A DNA stretch of 64,000 bases from Eledone cirrhosa (Eukaryota > Mollusca > Cephalopoda > Octopoda > Eledonidae): positions 124,042,342 through 124,106,341 of the forward strand of contig OZ024743.1 of NCBI GenBank assembly GCA_964016885.1. Direction: 5' to 3'. Below are positions 1-10,190 of this stretch, in pieces. Position numbers and translations under genes: made by a program. Under the pieces are notes generated by a model. That model was not told the DNA's origin, searched no databases, and saw only the letters and a list, made by a program, of their open reading frames with translations. Position 1 is the first letter of the stretch; the number at the start of each line of letters is the position of its first letter.

Positions 1-68
1 CCAGCCTCACTTTCATATAGATTGCATTTTTGTATTTAGAATCCATATTCAATAAACAAACCAGGATT

Positions 69-128
69 TTTCATTCTGAGGATTGAAAGCAAAACCTTTT
101 GCTTTTAAGAAACCACTGGTAAATGGAA
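69..128 (+). ncRNA. Minimal type I hammerhead ribozyme (variant core)
   Basis: The catalytic core reads CTGAGGA at 76-82; position 7 of the hammerhead core is variable, so G is allowed. Helix II is a 9-bp hairpin (aaagcaaaa / ttttgcttt) closed by GAAA at 109-112. Helix III is ACC/GGT with a 3-nt loop, and the expected cleavage is after A121. Helix I pairs 69-75 with 122-128. The downstream sequence to about 230 resembles that after the ribozyme at 41814-41886 (shared run around aatggaataatt, then an agctctgt...catagagcactctt block), so both belong to one element family. Seen by hand folding only. Confidence 0.72.
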
Positions 129-228
129 TAATTGCCTTATGTTGTTTATTACATAATAATAATAATTAAGCTCTGTTGCATACATAGAGCACTCTTTTTT
201 CCTGGACTTTTCCGATGGAATTACTTCA

Positions 229-230
<2 letters not shown>

Positions 231-297
<67 letters not shown>

Positions 298-323
298 TAT
301 AGACTTATACTGTATATATATAT

Positions 324-389
<66 letters not shown>

Positions 390-415
390 TATAGACTTAT
401 ACTGTATATATATAT

Positions 416-481
<66 letters not shown>

Positions 482-518
482 ATATATATATATATAGACT
501 TATACTGTATATATATAT

Positions 519-588
<70 letters not shown>

Positions 589-604
589 ATATATATATAT
601 ATAT

Positions 605-641
<37 letters not shown>
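231..641. repeat. (TA)n microsatellite with embedded higher-order motif
   Basis: Almost pure TA dinucleotides. A short block (agacttatactgtatatat, then acaaat) recurs at about 300, 392 and 496, giving a higher-order period near 100 bp. Long Tyr/Ile reading frames here are artefacts of the repeat. Confidence 0.95.
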
Positions 642-644
<3 letters not shown>

Positions 645-879
645 CACCCAATGACATGACCTCCACCCATCTTAATCAGCACACCTTCCTCAACTTCCAG
701 AATATGTATAAATATCACTATATCTCATTGACAGTCGGCTTTCCTGGTGATTTCTTTCGAATGAAACAGTTCTAGTCCTGTAGAAGCCATTTCTATATTT
801 AAAATATATATATGTGTGAGTGCGTGTGGGGGGGGGGGGCGTGTGTATATATGTTTGTATATATATATATATATTCTTT

Positions 880-1625
880 GCGTTTGCTCGATGGGGCTGG
901 GATCATCCTAGATCAGTGATACCAGAGGCGCCATCGTGCGTAGAGCCGACCTGGTCCACCAGTGACCTCCATCGCTGGCGGCCCTGTGCTAGCCCCTCTG
1001 GATCTTCCAATGTGACGTCGAGTCTCTGGAGTCTTCCTTAATCACATCCAGCCATTTGTTGCGGGGCCTGACGGGGCTTATTCCAGCCCACAACTGCTGT
1101 ATCGAACGAAAGTAAGGCTGAGGGCTGATGCACGCGTGCACGCAGCTCTTTGTTAGAAACGTGGTGACATCATCTGATGTTCTTGATGGTCTTCTTTGCT
1201 AGGGGTCTTCGTGAGAGGCCACGTTTCTGCTCCATAACAGAGAACAGAGAGAATCGATGCGTTGTAGATACGGAGCTTTGTTTTCAGGGAGATGAGCAGT
1301 GGTGCCAATGGGGCTTCCATAGGGAGTGCATGGCCCCTGGTGGTCAAACTACATCTACGGTTGATCTCTGGGGCCAAGTCTCCATTGGTGGAGACTATGG
1401 AGTCCAGGTAAATGAAGGAGCTGACTAACTCCACGACGCAGGGGAGGATCTGGGCCTTCGCTGACATACTTCGCCCAGCTCACCTGAAGGCCAAGCTTTA
1501 CTGATTCTTCTCGGCATATGGTCAATACGTCCCTGAGCTGATCGATCGAGTTGCTGGACAGAGTATTCGAAGTCGGTAAGGTGATAGTTCCCGAAGGTAA
1601 CGTCGGAAACTCACTCACAGACCTT
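880..1625 (-). pseudogene. LINE reverse transcriptase C-terminal remnant
   Basis: On the minus strand, broken frames between about 1620 and 1150 resemble the C-terminal thumb region of non-LTR reverse transcriptases. One piece reads like the helix after the YADD box, with EESVKLGLQVSWAK; the next contains FIYLDSIVSTNGDL (normally FxYLGSxISxxG) and then LSVLCYGAETWPLT (normally LLYGSETW). Stops and frame changes between them mark it as dead. The 880-1150 part is more GC-rich and probably the same element's 3' portion, but I cannot confirm it. Confidence 0.6.
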
Positions 1626-1643
1626 GGTCATCAGATAGTCGAT

Positions 1644-1724
1644 GGCACACACACACACACACACATACACACATACACACACATACACACACACATACAT
1701 GTATGCATGCATACATACATACAT
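1644..1724. repeat. (CA)n / (CATA)n microsatellite
   Basis: Simple CA repeats grading into CATA/CATG repeats, immediately before the first copy of the (CATA)n-tailed repeat family. Confidence 0.9.
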
Positions 1725-2370
1725 GATGGCTGCCCCCTCGTTATCGAGTATGGCCATTGCACGATATACCATTGTTAATAATTATTAATTAGTTCTATCG
1801 TGCAATGCCTGTGCGTGAAGATATTTTTTAAAGTGAGGAAAGACTGTGCACTGAGCCAGTCCAACTCTCTAAGCGACAGTAGCTATAACCCGAAAAGAAG
1901 AAAAGATCAACATCATCGGTAACTACCGAGCCGCAGGTTTTGTATCGGAGTTATCCCAGTTTCCTGAGTTGCCTTCTCCTAGAAGAATGCCCTGACAAAG
2001 GTTAGGGGTCCTTCACTCCCAGTGGTTTAACCGCGCGATCGGGTGTCCAGCCCGACTATTTCTATGTCCCCGCGCATATACATACACATGCACCCATGTA
2101 TATACACATATACATATACATACATATGTACATGTGTATATACGTATTTACACACTTTTGGATGGCCGTTGACTCTTATGAGTTCTTCGGCCCTTTCTTA
2201 TGTTTTGTTTTTTGTCCTGCAGGGTATCCAAATTCACCCTCCTCACCAAGTAAACTTGGTGGGGTTGCCGGTTTAGTCGGCGACGACCCGACCATGCGAC
2301 AGGTTGTACTGGGTTATATGTTACCAGTAGCACTCAAAGAGTGACCCGACATATATACATATATACATAC
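1722..2370 (+). repeat. (CATA)n-tailed dispersed repeat, copy 1
   Basis: Begins with atggctgcc...ctcgttatcgagta and ends with a conserved block (ggttgccggtttagtcg, acgacccgaccatg, acaggttgtactgggtta) followed by CATA repeats. The same order of blocks recurs at 2371-2920 and 34905-35495, and the 5' block at 29090-29200. This copy holds an internal CATA microsatellite at 2078-2152. The simple-repeat tail suggests retroposition, but no promoter boxes or ORF are recognisable, so the family is not named. Confidence 0.6.
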
Positions 2371-2925
2371 ATGGTGGCTGAAAACTCTGTTAAGAGTATT
2401 GCAATCGCTTGTCAGATTACAGAAAATGGTGCACCTTTAGGCTATAGCCAGCCACACGAACCTGTAACATAACCTGAACAAGCAATACCTATACTTTGAA
2501 GGTCTTTTAAGTGGGGAAAAGCCTTACACTCGACCAATCCCATTCTCTGAGCATTGAAAACACTACCTGAAAAGGAGAACTGGTCAACATCATCGGATTC
2601 TTCCGAAGTCGCAGGGTTTTTTTTTGGGGGGGGGGGGGTCCCTCTCCTAGAAAGGTGTTGTGATAACTGGGGGCCTTTCACTCCCAGGACAAGAAAAAAA
2701 AAAGTACTATTTGGATGGCCATTGACTGAGTTCATCCGTCTTTTGCCGGGTCTTGTATTCATCCCGCATGGTGTCCAAATATCACCCTCCTCACCAAGCA
2801 AGCTTGGTGGCTTTGCCGGTTTAGTCGCCGACTACCCGACCATGAGACAGGTTGTACTGGGTTACATGTTACCCGTAGCACTCGAGAGCGACCTGACATA
2901 ACATACAAACATACAGACATACGTA
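2371..2925 (+). repeat. (CATA)n-tailed dispersed repeat, copy 2
   Basis: Second copy, head-to-tail with the first. It shares ggtggctg at its start, a ggtcaacatcatcgg block near 2582, the tctcctagaa block near 2644 and the 3' block with actacccgaccatgagacag near 2830. Poly-G and poly-A runs at 2619-2638 and 2693-2703 interrupt it. It ends in CATA repeats that run into the 466-bp array. Confidence 0.6.
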
Positions 2926-2933
2926 CGTGCATG

Positions 2934-2969
<36 letters not shown>

Positions 2970-3203
2970 TATGCATGTATACGTACATACATATATGTAT
3001 ACAGACGTACAGTAGCATGCACATATATATATATATATACATATATACATACATATGCATACAGGTACACATACATATATGCACGTATCAGTTTAGCGGC
3101 GCTAACGTCGCTTTGTTCGTTTGTAAACAAACTGAACAGCCTGAATTTATGCCATACGGTGTTAAGGCAACCACGTCACCTTTTTGTTCAACACTGACAC
3201 AGG

Positions 3204-3248
3204 AACGATGTACTAGTTTCAAGCTTGTTAGCTATCATCAGCACCGTT
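3204..3248 (-). ncRNA. Hammerhead ribozyme, array unit 1
   Basis: Read on the minus strand: core CTGATGA (3241-3235), helix II TAGCT/AGCTT with an AACA loop (3234-3221), GAAA (3220-3217), a very short helix III (ACTAGT, 2 bp plus a 2-nt loop), then GTA with predicted cleavage between 3211 and 3210. Helix I is seven pairs, AACGGTG (3248-3242) with CATCGTT (3210-3204), including one G-U pair. All invariant core bases are present. Helix III this short resembles the minimal type I hammerheads of Penelope-like elements and animal retrozymes, which often work best as dimers. Confidence 0.85.
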
Positions 3249-3669
3249 TACCCATCTGCCAGATAGTTGAACGTTCGAAAGTATATACTTTCCTTATGAA
3301 AATTAACGGCTGAGCAGCCTAATTTGCATATTGAGTGAGTTAAATCGGTCAGGCATACCGAAAACGATAAATTGAAACAAAATGAAAACGAAATTTCATT
3401 TCTCACTCTTAGTATGGCACTTACTTAAATGTAAGTATGCATGTATACGTACATACATATATGTATACAGACGTACAGTAGCATGCACATATATATATAT
3501 ATATACATATATACATACATATGCATACAGGTACACATACATATATGCACGTATCAGTTTAGCGGCGCTAACGTCGCTTTGTTCGTTTGTAAACAAACTG
3601 AACAGCCTGAATTTATGCCATACGGTGTTAAGGCAACCACGTCACCTTTTTGTTCAACACTGACACAGG

Positions 3670-3714
3670 AACGATGTACTAGTTTCAAGCTTGTTAGCTA
3701 TCATCAGCACCGTT
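3670..3714 (-). ncRNA. Hammerhead ribozyme, array unit 2
   Basis: Same sequence and fold as the unit 1 ribozyme, exactly 466 bp away. Cleavage at both sites would release a 466-nt monomer RNA. Confidence 0.85.
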
Positions 3715-4135
3715 TACCCATCTGCCAGATAGTTGAACGTTCGAAAGTATATACTTTCCTTATGAAAATTAACGGCTGAGCAGCCTAATTTGCATATTGA
3801 GTGAGTTAAATCGGTCAGGCATACCGAAAACGATAAATTGAAACAAAATGAAAACGAAATTTCATTTCTCACTCTTAGTATGGCACTTACTTAAATGTAA
3901 GTATGCATGTATACGTACATACATATATGTATACAGACGTACAGTAGCATGCACATATATATATATATATACATATATACATACATATGCATACAGGTAC
4001 ACATACATATATGCACGTATCAGTTTAGCGGCGCTAACGTCGCTTTGTTCGTTTGTAAACAAACTGAACAGCCTGAATTTATGCCATACGGTGTTAAGGC
4101 AACCACGTCACCTTTTTGTTCAACACTGACACAGG

Positions 4136-4180
4136 AACGATGTACTAGTTTCAAGCTTGTTAGCTATCATCAGCACCGTT
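4136..4180 (-). ncRNA. Hammerhead ribozyme, array unit 3
   Basis: Identical core, helix II hairpin, GAAA and helix I strands to unit 1, displaced by two periods. Confidence 0.85.
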
Positions 4181-4601
4181 TACCCATCTGCCAGATAGTT
4201 GAACGTTCGAAAGTATATACTTTCCTTATGAAAATTAACGGCTGAGCAGCCTAATTTGCATATTGAGTGAGTTAAATCGGTCAGGCATACCGAAAACGAT
4301 AAATTGAAACAAAATGAAAACGAAATTTCATTTCTCACTCTTAGTATGGCACTTACTTAAATGTAAGTATGCATGTATACGTACATACATATATGTATAC
4401 AGACGTACAGTAGCATGCACATATATATATATATATACATATATACATACATATGCATACAGGTACACATACATATATGCACGTATCAGTTTAGCGGCGC
4501 TAACGTCGCTTTGTTCGTTTGTAAACAAACTGAACAGCCTGAATTTATGCCATACGGTGTTAAGGCAACCACGTCACCTTTTTGTTCAACACTGACACAG
4601 G

Positions 4602-4646
4602 AACGATGTACTAGTTTCAAGCTTGTTAGCTATCATCAGCACCGTT
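4602..4646 (-). ncRNA. Hammerhead ribozyme, array unit 4
   Basis: Identical core, helix II hairpin, GAAA and helix I strands to unit 1, displaced by three periods. Confidence 0.85.
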
Positions 4647-5067
4647 TACCCATCTGCCAGATAGTTGAACGTTCGAAAGTATATACTTTCCTTATGAAAA
4701 TTAACGGCTGAGCAGCCTAATTTGCATATTGAGTGAGTTAAATCGGTCAGGCATACCGAAAACGATAAATTGAAACAAAATGAAAACGAAATTTCATTTC
4801 TCACTCTTAGTATGGCACTTACTTAAATGTAAGTATGCATGTATACGTACATACATATATGTATACAGACGTACAGTAGCATGCACATATATATATATAT
4901 ATACATATATACATACATATGCATACAGGTACACATACATATATGCACGTATCAGTTTAGCGGCGCTAACGTCGCTTTGTTCGTTTGTAAACAAACTGAA
5001 CAGCCTGAATTTATGCCATACGGTGTTAAGGCAACCACGTCACCTTTTTGTTCAACACTGACACAGG

Positions 5068-5112
5068 AACGATGTACTAGTTTCAAGCTTGTTAGCTATC
5101 ATCAGCACCGTT
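5068..5112 (-). ncRNA. Hammerhead ribozyme, array unit 5
   Basis: Identical core, helix II hairpin, GAAA and helix I strands to unit 1, displaced by four periods. Confidence 0.85.
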
Positions 5113-5533
5113 TACCCATCTGCCAGATAGTTGAACGTTCGAAAGTATATACTTTCCTTATGAAAATTAACGGCTGAGCAGCCTAATTTGCATATTGAGT
5201 GAGTTAAATCGGTCAGGCATACCGAAAACGATAAATTGAAACAAAATGAAAACGAAATTTCATTTCTCACTCTTAGTATGGCACTTACTTAAATGTAAGT
5301 ATGCATGTATACGTACATACATATATGTATACAGACGTACAGTAGCATGCACATATATATATATATATACATATATACATACATATGCATACAGGTACAC
5401 ATACATATATGCACGTATCAGTTTAGCGGCGCTAACGTCGCTTTGTTCGTTTGTAAACAAACTGAACAGCCTGAATTTATGCCATACGGTGTTAAGGCAA
5501 CCACGTCACCTTTTTGTTCAACACTGACACAGG

Positions 5534-5578
5534 AACGATGTACTAGTTTCAAGCTTGTTAGCTATCATCAGCACCGTT
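5534..5578 (-). ncRNA. Hammerhead ribozyme, array unit 6
   Basis: Identical core, helix II hairpin, GAAA and helix I strands to unit 1, displaced by five periods. Confidence 0.85.
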
Positions 5579-5999
5579 TACCCATCTGCCAGATAGTTGA
5601 ACGTTCGAAAGTATATACTTTCCTTATGAAAATTAACGGCTGAGCAGCCTAATTTGCATATTGAGTGAGTTAAATCGGTCAGGCATACCGAAAACGATAA
5701 ATTGAAACAAAATGAAAACGAAATTTCATTTCTCACTCTTAGTATGGCACTTACTTAAATGTAAGTATGCATGTATACGTACATACATATATGTATACAG
5801 ACGTACAGTAGCATGCACATATATATATATATATACATATATACATACATATGCATACAGGTACACATACATATATGCACGTATCAGTTTAGCGGCGCTA
5901 ACGTCGCTTTGTTCGTTTGTAAACAAACTGAACAGCCTGAATTTATGCCATACGGTGTTAAGGCAACCACGTCACCTTTTTGTTCAACACTGACACAGG

Positions 6000-6044
6000 A
6001 ACGATGTACTAGTTTCAAGCTTGTTAGCTATCATCAGCACCGTT
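6000..6044 (-). ncRNA. Hammerhead ribozyme, array unit 7
   Basis: Identical core, helix II hairpin, GAAA and helix I strands to unit 1. It is the first ribozyme met by a minus-strand transcript entering the array from the right. Confidence 0.85.
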
Positions 6045-6228
6045 TACCCATCTGCCAGATAGTTGAACGTTCGAAAGTATATACTTTCCTTATGAAAATT
6101 AACGGCTGAGCAGCCTAATTTGCATATTGAGTGAGTTAAATCGGTCAGGCATACCGAAAACGATAAATTGAAACAAAATGAAAACGAAATTTCATTTCTC
6201 ACTCTTAGTATGGCACTTACTTAAATGT

Positions 6229-6325
6229 AAGTATGCATGTATACGTACATACATATATGTATACAGACGTACAGTAGCATGCACATATATATATATATAT
6301 ACATATATACATACATATGCATATA
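6229..6325. repeat. Truncated eighth unit of the 466-bp array
   Basis: The simple-repeat half of the unit continues for about 97 bp, then switches abruptly at catatgcatatatgcgcc into an inverted copy. No ribozyme is present. Confidence 0.9.
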
Positions 6326-6524
6326 TGCGCCGCTAAACTGATACGTGCATATATGTATGTGTACCTGTATGCATATGTATGTATATATGTATATATATAT
6401 ATATATATGTGCATGCTACTGTACGTCTGTATACATATATGTATGTACGTATACATGCATACTTACATTTAAGTAAGTGCCATACTAAGAGTGAGAAATG
6501 AAATTTCGTTTTCATTTTGTTTCA

Positions 6525-6530
<6 letters not shown>
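6326..6530 (-). repeat. Inverted partial copy of the 466-bp unit
   Basis: About 200 bp that is the reverse complement of the unit from aaattgaaacaaaatg through cagtttagcggcgc. Together with the preceding unit it makes a hairpin at the right end of the array, the 5' end for a minus-strand transcript. A (TA)n tract follows to about 6570. Confidence 0.92.
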
Positions 6531-6570
<40 letters not shown>

Positions 6571-6575
<5 letters not shown>

Positions 6576-6735
6576 AAGAAATTAAAAGATGGTTAAAAAA
6601 GTTCCATGTATTTTATTATGCGCATTTATTCTATCTGATGAGAACGCAAATATCGTCCTTAGATGATATTTGTTTTTGAAATGCGCATAATAAAATACAT
6701 GGAACTTTTTTAACCATCTTTTAATTTCTTCTTAT
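6571..6735. repeat. Hairpin with 57-bp arms enclosing a ribozyme core
   Basis: 6571-6627 and 6679-6735 are essentially perfect reverse complements. The right arm contains GAAA, helix III and the 3' strand of helix I of a plus-strand hammerhead; the left arm is an inverted duplicate of it. The sequence after the right arm (atactccag...aactgttgagtgct) also follows the ribozyme pair at 44.3-44.6 kb, so both are one family. Confidence 0.9.
6627..6697 (+). ncRNA. Minimal type I hammerhead ribozyme
   Basis: Core CTGATGA at 6635-6641. Helix II is about 13 bp with one mismatch, around caaatatc / gatatttg, and closes at GAAA 6678-6681. Helix III is ATG/CAT with a CG loop (6681-6688), giving UA cleavage after 6689. 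Helix I pairs 6627-6634 with 6690-6697, seven of eight positions matched. The core is complete. Confidence 0.83.
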
Positions 6736-6820
6736 ATATACTCCAGTCCAATAAACTGTTGAGTGCTACTTATCCGATATTTGCATTGCTTTATTGTGCT
6801 ACAATAAAACTCACCTCCTA

Positions 6821-6844
6821 CATATATATATATATATATATATA

Positions 6845-6927
<83 letters not shown>
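6821..6927. repeat. (TA)n and (GT)n microsatellite
   Basis: A TA tract followed by about 80 bp of uninterrupted GT. Confidence 0.95.
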
Positions 6928-6928
<1 letters not shown>

Positions 6929-6930
<2 letters not shown>

Positions 6931-7545
6931 ACAGTAGAAAATGTTGAAGAGATTTTTTTCAGTGAGATATCAAAACATTAATTTATTTACAATACCGGTT
7001 TCAGCATTATGTGCATTGTCAATTGCGGATATGCAGAATATTGTATATTGTTAAGTTGCATATTTGTACATCCTACTCTGCTTCTGCTTATAGCAGAGTA
7101 GGATGGACAGAGAAATGAACTCTCTTCTCTGAATGAACATGTATGTGAAATCTAATTTATCTTCTTAATTTTTCTTAATTATTATTATTATTATTTTCAC
7201 TATCTGTACAAATATGCAACTTAACAATATTCTGCATATCCGCAATTGACAATGCATATAATGCTGAAACCGGTATTGTAAATAAATTAATTGTTTCTAC
7301 TTTAGGCACAAGGCCAGCAATTACCCAGTGCATTACTGGTACTTTATTTTATCGACCCCGTAAGGATGAAAGGCAAAGTCAACCTCGGCGGGATTTGAAC
7401 TCAAATCGTAAAGGGACGTAACTATGCTGGAAAGCATGGCGTCCGACTCTCTACCGATACTGCCAATCCACCGCCATTTATTGTAAATAAATTAATGTTT
7501 TTATATCTCACAGAAAATAAATCTCTTCAATATTTTCTACTGAAA
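6929..7545. mobile_element. Foldback (long terminal inverted repeat) element split by a SINE
   Basis: The arm from about 6933 (cagtagaaaatgttgaagag ... accggtttcagcat ... aacttaaca homologue ... tgtacaaa) is mirrored by 7205-7543 once the SINE at 7292-7478 is removed. Arms are roughly 140 bp with mismatches. The core contains a small hairpin (catcctactctgctt / atagcagagtaggatg). No transposase is present, so it is a MITE-like or foldback element of unknown superfamily. Confidence 0.6.
7292..7478 (-). mobile_element. tRNA-derived SINE, copy S1
   Basis: Minus-strand SINE. Read on its sense strand it starts ggcggtggattggcag (box A-like), has a box B-like gagttcaaatcccgccgag, a body with ttacggggtcgataaaataaa and a tail ending agtagaaacaattatta. 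An 18-bp target-site duplication, tattgtaaataaattaat, flanks it (7274-7291 and 7479-7496). It resembles the tRNA-derived octopus SINE families; the subfamily is not assigned. Confidence 0.9.
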
Positions 7546-7606
7546 GAATCTTCTTCCTTTCTACTTTTTATATATATATCAACTGGTGTGCTACTTTTCT
7601 ACATTC

Positions 7607-7678
<72 letters not shown>

Positions 7679-8022
7679 ATACAATAACAGAGAAAGATTT
7701 AAGCTAAACTCCGACTGGTAACCATCTCACTCAACAAACATTAGGTTATACGTTAGTATAAGCCCAATTTAGTGTCTGGGGTGCTAACTATATGTATTTT
7801 GTGGAAAGCCAGTTGTATTATTTTATATGAGATATAATTAAAGTTAAAATATATCTCTCTTTCCAAACAATTGTTTCATTATAAGTTTTCTACAAGTTGG
7901 GAGAATGTTTCCAGTTTACGTAGATGCCTAACATATTTTCATGTAAGAATATGTTTAGGTGGGCACTTATAAAGCGTCAGTGGAAGCCCATTAAACTTTG
8001 ATATAATAAAAAATTCCTTACC

Positions 8023-8161
<139 letters not shown>

Positions 8162-8640
8162 ATATACAAACTTTTTGAGGTGTAGATGACAGTAGAGTAA
8201 TCTAAAAGAACATTTACCACGCATTTGAGAAGGGGCAGAGCGTGTATGTGTGTTTTGTTTTAGAGAGATTATGAGTTCTCACAGAAATGATATAGTTATT
8301 GAAGGATCTCACGCATTCTTTGTACTCTATGGTTGTTGTTTTATTGTATTTATTTGTTGTCAAATGTGACGCCTGTGAGTATACTAAATATATTTATGTT
8401 TTATGGTGATTTTCCGTCTTTTTTTTTTTTTGTCTTGTATGTGTATTGTGAAGGTGCTTGTGAGTAATTCCTGTTCCGTGTGCGTGTTGAATGCAATGAT
8501 TGGTTGTATTTGATATAACCTAAAAAGATGCGTCACTCTGACTGTTCCAGAAACTTGTTTTAAGGCAGTTGAAATTCGTGGGTGAATGGTTTTAATTCCT
8601 GGAAAAAAAAGATTGAAAAAGACGCAATAAAAATTTGTCA

Positions 8641-8712
8641 GCGACCATTTAGCTCAATGGTTAGAGTAGTTAGCTGGTTTCTGAAATATATGGAGCTCGA
8701 TCCTTCATAGCG
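8641..8712 (+). other. Degenerate tRNA-like sequence
   Basis: ttagctcaatggttagag resembles a tRNA D-arm/box A and gagctcgatccttc a T-arm/box B, about 35 bp apart. Ends gcgacca and agcgactg do not pair well as an acceptor stem, so a tRNA-derived SINE head or a tRNA pseudogene is more likely than a working tRNA. A second copy lies at 11319-11390. Confidence 0.35.
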
Positions 8713-8835
8713 ACTGTTGACCACTTTTTTTCCGTCTATAAGAAGCCTTTATCAGATTTTTAAAGTTATTTATAGCAACCAACTGTATTTACGGTTATTT
8801 TTCTGCGTCTGTGTTACCCTACATTGCAAAAATGT

Positions 8836-9262
8836 GTTGAAGCATGGTTTGAGTGTCAAACTCAATATGGATACAGAGAGAAAAGTAAGCAGATGAGTTG
8901 TGTGGATTGTACATGTTGGGTCTCCCCAGATCACACCTGTTCAAATAGTTCTAGGATTGAAAATATTCGAGGTCGCATAAGATAGTGTTAAGTGAGTGTG
9001 ATACATAGCTTACTTGATCAGAGAATCAAACATTTCTGTAGTAGCTAGCAATCAAAGAAGCAGAGACTAAAAACATCTATTGACCAAACATTGTAGCATA
9101 TTAGTGATCAATCTTTTCCAAATCAGTCAAAATGCCGAGGAAGTTTAGGATTGTTAGGGGTGTAATTTAAGGAAGTGGTGCATGCAGTTCAGGATGTAGC
9201 AACTCATCTGCTTACCTTTCTCTCTGTATCCATATTGAGTCTGACATTCAAACCATGCATCA
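8836..9262. repeat. Inverted repeat with about 65-bp arms (unit A)
   Basis: 8838-8903 (gcatggtttgagtgtcaaac ... gcagatgagttg) is mirrored at 9196-9260 with a few mismatches, separated by about 290 bp. The same arrangement is present in unit B. Confidence 0.8.
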
Positions 9263-10003
9263 ATAATAACAGAATAATATATTATGTTAACCTTCCTCGT
9301 AAATTTTTTTGTCATATCATAACTTTTTCTCCACATATCACTATTTGCCAATTGCTAGACGTTCGGTGGAGTTGGGCCGCTGACAGTGAAGTTCTTGTCT
9401 TCACTGGCAGCTCGCCTTACTGAGGTGTCAGATGGTGCCCGTGAGGGTGCCTGGTTATTTCAGCGCCTTAGCCTCGCCATCACCCGTGGTAATGCTTGCG
9501 AGAGTGTTGGCTTGCGTGAAAGTGTACAATTAACCCCCAAGGTGTGAGGTGTTGCCGATTGTCGCACTTGATGCGACAACTGTGAATAAATAGTTAATGT
9601 TTATATACCAAAATAAAATCACCAAATAAAATATGATTTTATCGGTCATTTTGCTATAATCACTTTATGATTATTGAAAGCTGTAAATGTAATATGACCT
9701 GTTTGGACTGAAATTGTATTTTCTGGCCATTTTAAAGTGCAAAGAGCTAAACTAATCGCTACAACTAAACTGGACCCCCCCCCCCCCCACACACACACAC
9801 ACTTCCAATTCAGAAACATTTCCACCGCCTCTGGTATTCTCACAAGGTTGTTATTATTTTTAGACCTTAAATATGAAGTTTTCTTTATCTTGGCAGTGTT
9901 AGTGATATGTGGTGACTATCAGATTGTGAGGCCTTGCATTTGTAACTACTTTGAGAATTTTACTGCCATGTTCATATGTAGGGTTGTTTCTTTGACTTAT
10001 AAT

Positions 10004-10190
10004 TGTTTCTACTTTTGGCACAGGGCCAGCAATTATCCAGTACATTACTGGTACTTTATTTTATCGACCCCGTAAGGATGAAAGGCAAAGTCAACCTCGG
10101 CGGGATTTGAACTCAAATCGTAAAGGGACGTAACTATGCTGGAAAGCATGGCGTCCGACTCTCTACCGATACTGCCAATCCACCGCCATT
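10004..10190 (-). mobile_element. tRNA-derived SINE, copy S2 (chimeric)
   Basis: Same SINE family as S1 and S3. Its left flank (ttctttgacttataat) is the left flank of S3, and its right flank (tattgtaaataaattaat) is the right flank of S1, so it has no matching target-site duplication of its own. Its left portion carries S3 variants (cttttggcacagg, gtacattactgg) and its right portion S1 variants (ctcaaatcgtaaaggg, gactctctacc, ccaccgcc). That is the expected product of unequal crossing-over inside the SINE. Confidence 0.9.

Larger units (their letters stand above)
2967..6228. repeat. 466-bp tandem array, seven complete units
   Basis: Seven head-to-tail units start at 2967, 3433, 3899, 4365, 4831, 5297 and 5763, every one exactly 466 bp, including identical lengths of the internal TA/CATA tracts; I see no difference between units. 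Each unit has a simple-repeat half (CATA/TATA, about 140 bp), a unique half beginning cagtttagcggcgc, a minus-strand hammerhead ribozyme, and a segment with aaacgaaatttcatttctca. Short predicted frames repeat with the same period and are not genes. Uniformity at microsatellite tracts implies very recent amplification, either unequal exchange or reverse transcription of a circular template. Confidence 0.97.

Noticed and set aside
105..666. Long Tyr-Ile frames at the left end
   Set aside because: Pure translation of a (TA)n microsatellite.
2931..6109. Repeated 60-112-residue reading frames across the 466-bp array
   Set aside because: Tyr/Ile/His-rich frames generated by TATA/CATA repeats with no conserved start or codon signal; they are by-products of the tandem repeat.
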